Assembly: GCA_000711775.1 (NCBI GenBank)
Contig: ARYC01025363.1
Location: 37,044 to 101,043, forward strand
Direction: 5' to 3'
Source: Oxytricha trifallax
Taxonomy: Eukaryota; Ciliophora; Spirotrichea; Sporadotrichida; Oxytrichidae
DNA: 64,000 bases
Positions 49,574-60,056 of this stretch are shown in pieces. The notes under the pieces are model-generated. The model worked only from the letters and a program-made list of their open reading frames with translations. It made no database searches and was not told the origin of the DNA. The position numbers and the translations under genes are program-made. Within the stretch, counting starts at the first letter, position 1. Each line of letters begins with the position of its first letter.

Positions 49574-49700
49574 AATTATTAAAGATGGCGTTAGGATTTT
49601 TAGAAGTATTTACCTACGCTACTTTTTTTGTGGAACTCCTGATTACATTGCTCCAGAAGTTGTGCATGCAACATTTATTCTTCCAACGACTGAATGAGTA
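49574..49700 (+). pseudogene. Protein kinase activation-segment fragment
   Basis: The reading FFCGTPDYIAPEVVHATF matches the activation segment and APE motif of AGC-type kinases (PKA/PKC-like TFCGTPDYIAPE). The preceding residues (KDGVRIFRSIYLRY) occupy the activation loop, but I see no catalytic loop or N-lobe within several hundred bases upstream, and none of the C-lobe downstream. It is therefore an isolated gene fragment or a single exon of a dispersed gene. Confidence 0.5.
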
Positions 49701-49908
49701 GTAGCTCAATATGCGTTTTTAGAATTTTTCCAAATTTTTGCTTCCATCATTTGCATTCAAGATGACATAGTCGTAGTTTTGTGTTCCTCGTCGCTCAACA
49801 TATATTAGTAATAATTAATACTCCATTTTTAAATATATTTAAATATTAATAAATAAATATTAAATTTTTAATTCAAGATCAATAATGATCAATGTATTTA
49901 TCATCAAG

Positions 49909-50291
49909 CTTCAACCTCTTAAAACGTTGAAGCTCGCTTCAACATTTTAAAAGATTGAAGCTTGAAAATAATTTTATAATGATTAATTGATATTTATAAA
50001 TAATCTTTAATTCCATATGGAATTTTAATAAATCTAATTTGATTTAGAGCAATGTTCTACTATGACTCTTGAAATATTTTATGTCTATTAATTTTGATTA
50101 AGGAATCAATAAAAGCACCCTAAAAATCCAAATGGATTTATACATTGGTACTTAAGGATCTTAAAACTATATAAGGAAATAGTATAAATATGCATAAAAC
50201 CTAACTATAATAGCAATTAATGTCTTTTCATCTTTACTAATATATATATTAATTAATGTTCAAGCTTCAACCTTTAAAAAGGTTGAAGCTT
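49909..50291. repeat. Fold-back element with AAGCTTCAAC hairpins
   Basis: The left end (49909-49967) has two tandem hairpins built from AAGCTTCAAC and its inverse GTTGAAGCTT. The right end (50259-50291) has one more (CAAGCTTCAACCTTTAAAAA with its inverse). The two ends are about 300 bp apart. The plan is the same as the element at 6938-7291, with different stem sequence. The interior is AT-rich with no gene. Confidence 0.55.
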
Positions 50292-50379
50292 AACAAATAT
50301 ATGAATAATATTTATTTAACATCAACTCTAAGTACTGTTAAAAATATAAGTAAATCATACTATTAAAAGTGTGTTTGAC

Positions 50380-51010
50380 ATGGCTAATTATAAATCCGCT
50401 CAAATTCAAGAGAATGCAAGAGTACGAGCTCTCAAGGAACAAGTATTTTGCTTGATTCAGAGAATGAGTAGCTAAAATTACAGGGAGGTAACTAATACAA
50501 AACTTAAAAATTCGTTCAGCTAAAAGAATATTTCTTTCCTTAAAGGAAAACTAAATATTATAAAAGATATTAACGATTCTTATGGTCACACAATTTAAAC
50601 TTTATATTGACTAAAATCTGAGAGAAATAATTTAGCCTTCTCCCGTTGTGCAAACCTATTCCAGCAACTACTCTACTCTTGCTAAAATAACAACTGCAAA
50701 ATACAGGATGAGATTGGCAATTACTAATAATTTATAGGACTCTATATAAATAGCAATAGCTGTTTAAGGGTATTTAAACTGAGTTACTCAATCAAGTTCA
50801 ACCATTTTAAATTAATTACTCTTCAACTATTCATTAAGGCCACTCATCGCCAGCATTATAACCACAGGAAATTACACTACTAGTTTGAATACAAGCATGA
50901 TTTAGCAGCTCTACTTCTAAAACGCAAAAATTGGAGTGCCTCACTATACCTGCTGAGGCTTCTCCTCTATTTATTCTGATTTTATGATGTTGCTGCAACT
51001 TTAATAAGAT
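50380..51010 (+). CDS. Hypothetical protein with in-frame TGA codons
   Basis: ATG frame MANYKSAQIQENARVRALKE, QVFCLIQRMSSQNYREVTN, then SFLKGKLNIIKDINDSYGH. After a frame change near 50640 it reads VVQTYSSNYSTLAKITTAKY, MRLAITNNLQDSIQIAIAVQ, LIASIITTGNYTTSLNTSMI and FQNAKIGVPHYTC. TGA occurs in frame at 50780 and 50954, both passed without loss of protein character. The Ser/Thr-rich second half looks extracellular or helical. The 3-prime end merges with an imperfect palindrome at 50975-51122. Family unknown. Confidence 0.4.
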
Positions 51011-51122
51011 TTAAATTTACTAAGAACTCTCCAGAAATAAGGTAATAGAGGCATGTTCTAAAAGCCATGTAGAGTTCCTTAGTAAGTTTTGTAGCCATTA
51101 ATTGCAACATCATAAAATTCCC
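50975..51122. repeat. Imperfect palindrome at a gene end
   Basis: TTTTATGATGTTGCTGCAA and TTTACTAAGAACTC on the left pair with AGAGTTCCTTAGTAAG and TTGCAACATCATAAAA on the right, with mismatches and small loops. The left arm overlaps apparent coding sequence (DFMMLLQLQQ), suggesting a small inverted duplication of coding DNA. Confidence 0.5.
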
Positions 51123-52009
51123 TATGAAGTCCATCTTAAGGCACTGAACAAAGGAACATGAAAATAAATTTACAATATAATTAACTGCTAACCTGCAATA
51201 AAACTTATATCTTATTAGTATGAATCAACTTTAACTACATCGCTAATATATTAAACACTTTTATATTCAATCTTCATAATATCAAAGTGAATTTAGAAAT
51301 AATGAAATTCAAGCCATTATTATTAATTAAATCTTATAGATTAAACTTTCTCTATTTCTACTATGTTATATATATTTTATCGATATTAATCTATATACAA
51401 ATGTATTAGTTTAAATATAATTGCTTTAATAAATTATTTAATTTTAAAAAGATAATTTTAATTATAATATTATATGCAGCAAAGAACCGATTGCAGATTA
51501 AAAGGTGGCCCAAAGCCTAAAGATTTTTATAATAATAAAATTAATAAAAATAATAAATTGGCAATTAAAAAAACATATCACCTAGGCAGTAGTAATAAAA
51601 CTTTAGAGGGTAGCCGCAGCATCAGTAGAAATTTAATTTTCCATGTTATTTGATGCTATAACCATAGTAGCTATATTTTTATTCAATAAAATATTAAAAA
51701 ATTTAAAAGATTCACTTTTTTAATCACGATAGACTAAAATGACAACTATGTCATTTCATGTTTTCTACATAGGTGAATTTTATATTTATATCATAAAATT
51801 ATTGGAAGGTTTAGGTTATAATTTTAGTTATAAAAAGATAAATTGAGATTAAAGGAGGTTTACTTTCTATTTGGCAACAATCCATTAAGTTAATTTTTAT
51901 TTTATAAAAATTAAAAAATATTTACAAATATTTGCACAACTTTAAATCTCAAAAATATCGGTTATGGACTTATATTGTTTTAAAAATATAAAATTAAGCA
52001 AATATGGAT
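51123..52009. other. AT-rich spacer
   Basis: No convincing gene; a short Q/N-rich reading near 51500-51650 is too weak to call. Confidence 0.35.
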
Positions 52010-52920
52010 ATTGGGAATGCAGCAGTATCAACAACCAAGTATTGGAGGTACTTGAAATTTCGGATTTTAGCAGTAGAAATCTTAGCAGTTAAAAAAATTG
52101 AACTTTCGATTCCTTGGCCGTAATATTGCAAGATTAAATTTTAAACAATATAATTGTTATTTTATATAATAATTATTCTTTTTATATAATATAGGTGCAC
52201 TGAGCAGCTTACCAAACATGCAGATAGTAGAAACCTAACCACTTTTGCACAACAAGGACTCAACGAATTCAATCAGCTAGTTTGGAGGTAAACATGTAAA
52301 GACAGGGTAACTATTAAATCCTAGGGATTAAAGTCAACACTTAATGAGGGTTGAGGAATAACCGTCGTAGTAATATGGCTGTTTTCCAAAATAATAATTT
52401 GGACTAAGTTAACGAGGTTATAATACATTTGGAAAGATAAGATAATCTCGGCGGATCAGAGTCAGTAAAAATTAATATTGCTGCAAAATTAAGGCATTTC
52501 TTTGGCTTTACCTTTAAATATATAATTAAACCTATTTATAAATTTAAATTCATTAAATAATGGTGGAATGAATTTCGACATGTCTTTTTTTACTGAATGA
52601 CAATAAAATGTATTTTAATCAATTTTTTATCTTGCAGATTATTAAAGCTTCAAATGAAAGTTCTATCAAATTCTCAAATGAGTTACTCTCAAAATTAAGC
52701 TCATGCTTAAGTGCAAAAATTTCAACTAGACTCACAAAGACCATAAATCAATGGATTTATCCATTCACTCAGCCTCAGCAGTAATAACCATAACAGCAAC
52801 AACAACCAATGTTTCAGTCAGTTATGAGAATACAATCTAATGCTGGAAATTTCTAGGGAGGAATGATTCAGCAGTGACTACAACCATCAGGTGTCAGTTG
52901 TTTTTATAAATTTTATAGAT
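52010..52920 (+). CDS. Gln-rich protein, several exons
   Basis: Starts near MQQYQQPSIGGT, followed by TGA at 52053 and, in frame, NFGFQQQKSQQLKKLNF. After an AT-rich intron-like gap comes LSSLPNMQIVETQPLLHNKD, then STNSISQFGGKHVKTGQLL, VEEQPSQQYGCFPKQQFGL and SQRGYNTFGKIRQSRR. A last segment reads PFTQPQQQQPQQQQQPMFQ, SVMRIQSNAGNFQGGMIQQ, with TGA at 52875 and LQPSG after it. TAA/TAG make up much of the Gln. It resembles the low-complexity regions of ciliate regulatory or RNA-binding proteins, but no domain is visible. Confidence 0.48.
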
Positions 52921-54829
52921 TAAAATAGAGCTTGATTTCATAATATTTATATAATTAATTTATTAAATTATTTAAAAAGTCATGGCCGTAACACAGTAGG
53001 CAGTGGTTTATTGACAGAAACGTCTAATCGCTCTAATTTTAATTCAAATTATCTGAGGACAATAATAATAATATTGATATAATATAGTTAAAATAACTCT
53101 AATTTAAAGATGTTTATCAACCAAATTAGAATATCTTGCAGACAAAGAGCGAATCAGAGGGTAACTCATATTTTTCATTTACGCTTAAGAGCACAATTCA
53201 ATTATTTAAAAAAAAAATAGAACTTTATTCCCTAATATTTATTTGACAAAAGAGTGATTATTTTGTCTTAGATTGAAAAAATATTTCATTTTATACATAT
53301 TTAAAACCCTATTTGTTAAAATATTAAAATGCTTTTCTTAAAAATTAATTGGATTTTTTTATATTTTTTTAAAAAAAAATTATCAAAATACATAATAATA
53401 TTAATAGATTTATTAACATTAAGTTTTTTAAGAATTATATATTTTTTTTATTATATATAATTTTATTAATAAATTATATTATTATATATGTTTTTATTTA
53501 TAATATTATTTGAAGAAAAGAAATTTTCTCTCTATTTTATAAAAGCTTGCAGTCCCAAAAATATATAGTCCTGTTTCATTATTTCACTTTACAAAATTTA
53601 TAATTTATTATCCAAAATATAATAAAAATATATAATGCCTCTGAAAAAATTAAGGTTTTTTAATGAAATAAATGTTTGATAATTAATACTAAAATAAGAA
53701 AATATTTTAGTTTAATTATATTTTCAATAATAAGCAAAATTTTCAAATTCAATAAATCTCTAATTTGCCCATTTATAAATCACAACTTTACAAGTTCCTC
53801 ATCCTCGATAACTTTAATTTACTTTTGTTTAATTTGTTTACTTTCTCTATTCATAATTCTTAATTTAATTGATTTACTAAGTCTTCTTCGTCTTTCATCA
53901 ATTTATCTTCAAAATCTAATAGTTAGGTAAATATCCGATTTTGTTCCTATGAAAGCTTTTCAAGCAATTATAAAGCTAAATATTCTATTTGAATAGAGAA
54001 TTAATTATCTTAATTTAGATATTTGAATATAAAGAAAGAAAAAGAATGTTAACTAAGGGTCTTTCATCCCATGTTTATTGATAATTGATTTTTAAATAAA
54101 ATCCTCTCATTTTCTCTAATAACCCCTACTCTATAATTACGTTTTTTTTCATCGCTTATGAATTGTTTTTTAAGTTATTTGTTATATATTGCAATAAAGT
54201 CCTAAGTTTATGAATATATACAAGTTTTATGGCTTAATTAAGTAAGGTAAAATTTTTTGAGAATAAATGAATTTTTCGATTAATACAGAATGACATATAA
54301 TTAAGATTAATTTAAGTCTTAATAAAAATGCAAGAAGGGAATATTTTTGCATAAGAGAGTAAATTTCAATGAAGCTATCTTAAAATGTATAAAATGAAAT
54401 AACCCAAGATATTTTGGGTCACTAAATTTGCGTATGAGCGCTAATAATATCCGCTTTTGTGCTCATAAAATAACTTGTTAGCCCATAGCAAGGCATTTTT
54501 GTCTTAATTCACATTCTTAATTAAGAATTAAGACTTGGCTATAAAGCCCTATTTTTAAAAGATTATTAATTATTTATATTAATTTTAATAATATAGTTTT
54601 AATTTTTAATTAAAACTTAAATATATTAAACCTAATTGGATTTCTCTATAGAGAATTAAATTCTGAGGTAACTGATTGATTTAATAAATTGCGTTAATTT
54701 AATTATTCCTAAATTTATTATATTTAATTAAGTATTTATTAAAAAAAGGGCATTAAGAGCCCAGAGAGGTTTCCCTATAAAAGGGCTGAATTAAGACAGA
54801 TGTGGCATGAAGTGGGCCAGATTTTCATA
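52921..54829. other. Very AT-rich stretch
   Basis: Nearly two kilobases of low-complexity AT sequence. A hairpin GTCTTAATTC with its inverse lies near 54503-54536. The only longer standard-code frame (53676-53930) has composition expected from AT-rich noncoding DNA. Confidence 0.45.
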
Positions 54830-54879
54830 TATACCGCACAGCTGTGCGGATTCGTGATTCCGCACAGCTGTGCGGTATA
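54830..54879. repeat. Nested GC-rich palindrome
   Basis: Two 21-bp arms (54830-54850, 54859-54879) are perfect inverse copies around an 8-nt loop. Each arm contains the perfect 16-bp palindrome CCGCACAGCTGTGCGG. The structure is far more GC-rich than its surroundings. It lies about 660 bp upstream of the SecA-like ORF. Confidence 0.85.
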
Positions 54880-55540
54880 GTCAGAATATCTTGCGGGATT
54901 TCCATATTTGCACCTTGAGATCTCATCATTGTAATATGCCCTAATTTCTTTACTTTTGTACTTATCTCGATTTTTTAAGACTTTTATAAAATATATTTAA
55001 TCATCAATCTAGATTAATTTTACATTTCACTTATTATCCAAAAATTCTATCTTATTAACTTGTCTTAATTACAATTAATGGCGCTTAATACCTCCAACTT
55101 GCAATCTAGTCCCGAATGAGTAATAACTTAATTGACAATTATCAGAATTTCTATTGAAAAATTAGTCTAAACATAGTGACAACAACGAGTTGAGGTGATT
55201 TGCCAGAGTTGGCCATTGCATCTTGTTGATCAGAATTTAGAGTGGTTACTCAAATGCAAGAAATATTGATTATTGCTTCTCTCAGCAAGAAATTGAGTAG
55301 ATTTCGTTGAATAATCAAATAAATTCTTTTCAATTGATCTTAATGATATCTTCAATGAGTCGCTAGCCTCTCATTACAGTTTGATAAATTATGAGGTAGA
55401 AAGAGACCAAATACACCTAATTTGAGGTCCTTTTAGGTATTAAGACAATTAAGATAGCGCTCTTTCTTAATTAAGACAGCAGATTAATAGTATATAATCT
55501 TAATTTTTAAATTTAAATTTCTCAATAAAGCGGCAAAAGT
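54880..55540. other. Upstream region of the SecA-like ORF
   Basis: AT-rich with a few less AT-rich patches; no gene is clear. If the 55.5-61.7 kb genes belong to one transposon, its left end should lie here or further left, but I could not find matching terminal repeats on the two sides. Confidence 0.35.
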
Positions 55541-58500
55541 ATGTTAAACCCTAAAAATTTGGAAATTCTTGAGGCCTCAATGAATTTTAAAAGCCTTAAA
55601 AGAGATTTAGCTTCAGAAAACATCAATTCTATTAAATCTCTTGAATTCTAGAAAAGACCACCTCAATCTGTCATTTAATAGAGAGTTTAGAAAGGAGATT
55701 AATAGACTGAAGAGAACCTATCACAACCAGAGAGAAAAAGAGGAAGAAAGCCATAATATTTAAACGCAAAATTTCCAGAATTGATTGACAAAGCAAAACT
55801 AATTCTACCTCATCACAGCTATGATATAAGCAAGATACTCGAAATGGAGGAATTCAAGCCTTTGATTGGATCACAGGACTTGTCCAGGTATTTAAGCAAG
55901 TTTATCCTCAATAAAACTACCAAGAATTAAACGAAATCGGTCAAAGACAAGAGCATTGAGAAAATTTCATTAACGAAACATTTGATTAATAATCAAACTG
56001 ACTTCATTGAAGTCGGTATGCCGCACTTTCCTGGAGAAGACCTGAAGCCAGTCCAAATTGATAATCTCAATTCTCAAGTAAATTATGGCGCCAAGATACA
56101 ATCTGAAATAACCTCTATTTATATTAGAGAATATATGATACTTAAGCCTTAGGGTAGACAAGACTTTTAACATAAAATATTCAATAGGAACAGCTAAAGT
56201 TTAATGGAATTTCTATAAAATTTAAAAACTGCTTGTTCAGAAAACTTATATGAGAACATGTTCAGACTGATTTATGAGTTGAACATGAGCTCAAGCGTAA
56301 ACCTATCAATAAAGACAAGGCTCTTTGTTTCCTCATTGCTCTATTACAACCACGAGATTATAGAAATCGATTAGGACCTCTTAAAGAGTTCTATGCTGTT
56401 GCTTGCTCAAAGACCTAATACTGAGCAAGCTATCGGGCTTTCAAACTATATTTTCATTAATGAGCCATAATGTCTGGAAAAGCTATAAGAAGAAGTATTT
56501 AATTTGGATAAAAGCAACATCGGAATTATTCCTCTTATGATTGGGACGTTTTAGCTATTCAAAATAGATTCGCAAGCTGTAAGATTGCTGCCTAATACTC
56601 TACTGTGCTTGAATAAAGCTTTTATCTAAATACTAAAGGAGGATCAAGGCCTAAGACTAATTCGTCATGTGCCAATCAACGTTGTTGGGGACTTTATTTA
56701 GATATGCGCTCTTTCAAGTTCCCCTTCTTTCTAAAAACTTGACAAATTCATAAACACAATGAGCGAGATCTTTATACAAAAATGGGATTACATTGATTAA
56801 GAGGACTTTACTTTTTTCTTGCAATCAGTGTCTCTTGAGCTAAAGTAGCGTAATCCGCTCTGGGTAAACAAGATCGATGAGCTCTCTGAGCTTAGTAACA
56901 ACTTGGCATTTATCCAACAAGAAAAAGGAATTAGATGCAGGAGAGATATCATTATTGATTGCCTTAAAGCAGATTTTACAAAGCTAAACTTGCTTATGCA
57001 TACACCAAACAAAGCAAATGACTTTAATGAGTAGGAGCTCAAGTAGATAATAAGTAAGTTTAAGAAACTGAACTCAGATTCTATATAAGTTTAAGACTTT
57101 TGTTTAAAAATGCAATTGCAAGCTTTCAACGAATCAAAATAGCTGAAATTATTCTAGTAGTTAATGGGATTTTCTTTCCTGTCACTTTAAAAACTTTGCT
57201 TGAATTTCCTAATGTGGCAAAACTAAAAGTTTACTTTCATCAATTTTGGGGTGGGAAACGGAAAGACTCTTTTATGTTCTACCTACGCAATTTTACTAGC
57301 TTAGCAGCACAGAGAACCTGTTTTCGTGATTGGAAAGAATGAGCATCTTGTTTTGAGGGATGAGAAAAACTTCGAAAAACTGATCATAGGCTTATCTCTA
57401 AATGTTAACGTCAATTAATACAGCTCTTTACCTGGTGTCTATTACCTGACTTAAAAGGTGCTTGAAAATGTGTCCGCAAATTAAGACTTCAAGGATATTT
57501 GGAAGAATTCGTTTGTGATTATAGATGAGTATGATTGGATCTTGTTAGAAGGGTGTGTTAAATAAATTTGAGATCTGTTTGATTTAATTTCTACTGCGAA
57601 GGGGATCGTTGGTTTCACTGGCTCCGTTATTTCACAAAAAGAACTGAGCTGCCTAAAGGTTGCATTTGATACGGAGGAAACTGTGTTTCCAAAACTAAGC
57701 TGTCTGATGGGGGATAAGAGAGTTAAATTACAATAGGAACTGGTTTCATCAAATTAAGTGGATTATTGCAAGAGAATTTACGAGATTTGTCTCAAATATT
57801 GCAAGCTGACTCCTGTTTTGATAGTCGCTCAATAGTCTTACACAATAATAGAGAATTACTTTAATAAGTTTGCATACATTCCTTTCCATTCTATGAAAAA
57901 TGTTAAAGGTCCTAAGCTTGAGGTCTAGTTTGAATAATAATTTTCTTAAAAGAACATTGATGGGCAATTCGGAGTGTTCCTCATGAACGAGCAATAAGGA
58001 AGAGGAACTGATTTCAAAACTTCTCATGAAATCGAGTTTAATTGAGGATTATTCTTGATCGTTGGTGATGTGTTTTCTACTAGGTCACTTGATTAAATTA
58101 TTGGGAGGGTCGGAAGACTTAACAAGAAAGGCACTTATTAACAAATAATATACAAGCAAGGTTGCAAAGAAACAGTTGAATAGGTCATCTAATTTCAATA
58201 GCAAGACATGGAAAATTAAGCACATTTAAAACTGGGAGCGCTTTAAACATACCTTGGAATTTTGAAGGGAAGCTAATCAAAATCGATGCAAGATATTAAA
58301 GGCTCAAGAATGGAGTGTAAAGCAGCGATTGATGTGTCCATAAATGCTAATGAAGTCAGTGTTCATTCATTTTAAAATCATGATAGCTCCATTCAAAATA
58401 TAATGAATTCAAGTAGCAGCTAAAGTGAAAATGCCTACTTAAATGATTAAAGCGGCTTGTAGTTATCTCAAAGTAATCTAGCCCCTTCATAAGAATAACC

Positions 58501-58924
58501 TAAGATCTTGAAAGATGCTAGCGAAGCATCAATTTCAGAACAATCTCTCCCTCTTACTGAAAATGAAGTTAACAAGTCAGCTGATTTCATGGAGGAAATA
58601 TAAGACAAGATTGAGAAAGAACTACCAGGGAAGAAAAACAAGAGATAGATAAAGCAAGATTCAAAGGCCAGAGTAAAAACAGAGAAAATAGATCCAGAAG
58701 CTCAATAAGTTGTAGAAAATTCTATTGACCTCAGTGGGAAAAACCTCGCTAAAAAGTCACTTAACAAAAACAAACTTGCTGAATAAAATGCTTTCTAGAA
58801 AATTGACTCTATTGTAGGGTTGAACAGATATGGTCGCAACATTATGAGAAGAGCAGTGACCTCCGATAATTAGGCAATTACAACAAAAAAGAGATAGAAA
58901 TAATCTGTCATACAATCATTGTGA
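55541..58924 (+). CDS. SecA/superfamily-2 helicase-like protein, 1,127 codons
   Basis: From ATG 55541 to TGA 58922 the frame is kept for 1,127 codons with no shift. An AT-hook-like KRGRKPQ lies near residue 66. The nucleotide-binding site GVGNGKT is at residues 570-576, a DEAD-box-like IIDEYDW is at about 660-666, a helicase-type GFTGS follows near 700, then GRGTDFK near 825 and the arginine-finger motif QIIGRVGRLNKKG at about 852-864. That order is the SecA-type DEAD motor. The C-terminal 250 residues are polar and basic (KKNKRQIKQDSKARVKTEK). TGA at 57569 (codon 677) and 58043 (codon 835) must be read as amino acids, Trp being plausible. It is probably a nuclear DNA- or RNA-acting ATPase rather than a secretion motor. 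It lies next to transposase genes and may be transposon cargo. Confidence 0.7.
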
Positions 58925-59038
58925 TTAAAAATGATCATGGGAGACAGAGGAAATTTGACAACAAATAATTTCAATCTTAATGATGTTAAATTAAATTTAA
59001 GAGTTTGAATGATAAAAAATCATTTTGCACATTCTCCA

Positions 59039-59853
59039 TCAATTCATATTTTAATTTTGGTGCTCGTTTAGTAGCCTTCCTCCATCATCAATCACTCCGC
59101 TCTCGTGCAATGAATGAACTAATTCTTTGTAATTTAGGAGTTCATCAATTTGCCCTCTCATGCCATTGAACTCATCTCTCATTCTTTTGTTTTCCTATAA
59201 ATATTTTTATTTGCTTCCCTTTAGTGCGAATTCTTCTCCTTTAACTTCCTCTACTTCGTTCATTCTACGTTTTCTTTAGGAACTTTGCTTTATCAAATGA
59301 GCAGATCGGCCTTTTTGTACTAAAAAATCATTATATTTAATTGCTCTTACCGCTGTAGGATAGGGAACTTTGCAGAGCTTGAGCAAACTCTGGCTTCATG
59401 TGCAGAATAAGGTTTTATGTTTAATCAAGTCTTTCTCTTCTTTTCAATTTAGCCTCGTAAATCATTTAGTTTACCCCGTCTTTGTCTAATGAGAGCAACA
59501 TGTCGCATAATCATTTTTTGTCTAAATGGAGCCAATAACTCTAATCGAGGAGATAGATTAGTAAAGAGGACTTCTTCCTCGCATAATCTAAGAAGTCTTC
59601 AGCAGTGAGCCCTCAATTTAGGGCACATCAGCAACAACCACATCTGATCTCTTGAGATACTAAATTCTAAGAATCTACCTAATCTTACCTCTTTTTCTCC
59701 GTTTAAAATGGCTTTGAAAAAGTAAACATTTGACCATGTTAACCTTGGTAGATAGGCTCCACACTCTTGTGTCAAGAAGTCGTATAACTCCTTTTTGTTT
59801 CCAATCTTCTCTCTTACTTGGTGCACGTTGACTTCTTATAATCTTTGTTGCAT
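59039..59853 (-). CDS. Small divergent ORF of a transposon (TBE 22-kDa-like)
   Basis: Minus-strand ATG 59853 (MQQRLQEVNVHQVREKIGNK) followed by KELYDFLTQECGAYLPRLTW, SNVYFFKAILNGEKEVRLG. After a single-base shift near 59607 it continues LTAEDFLDYARKKSSLLIYL, KDGVNQMIYEAKLKRRERLD and MKPEFAQALQSSLSYS. A 31-nt intron (59320-59350, GTAAGA...TTTTTTAG) leads into a basic and coiled-coil end (KRRMNEVEEVKGEEFALKG, QIDELLNYKELVHSLHES). TGA at 59511 sits where Trp fits (DKK-W-LCDM). The position beside a DDE transposase and the ELYDFLTQECGAYLP motif recall the 22-kDa ORF of hypotrich TBE elements. That match is from memory of the family layout, not a search. Confidence 0.5.
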
Positions 59854-60056
59854 TTTTTAGTTATTACTACAACTTTAAATAATAATTCACTGATTCCTCT
59901 AGTTATTAATCTCTGAAATTTTTGTTGTCTAATTACAGCTATTTATTAATCACTAAAAATAAATTATTATATTTAATAGAATAATTATTCTCTTTAGAGA
60001 AAAGTTATTAGTTCATAGTTTTTCCTTGTTAGTGCTAAAATAATTCTTATCAAATA

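Noticed and set aside
53676..53930. 84-residue standard-code frame on the plus strand
   Set aside because: Composition (Ile, Leu, Phe, Ser, Asn from AT-rich codons) is what noncoding AT DNA gives; no motif or neighbouring exon.
56797..58027. Minus-strand frames of 81 and 92 residues
   Set aside because: They lie antisense to the intact SecA-like ORF and have no independent support.
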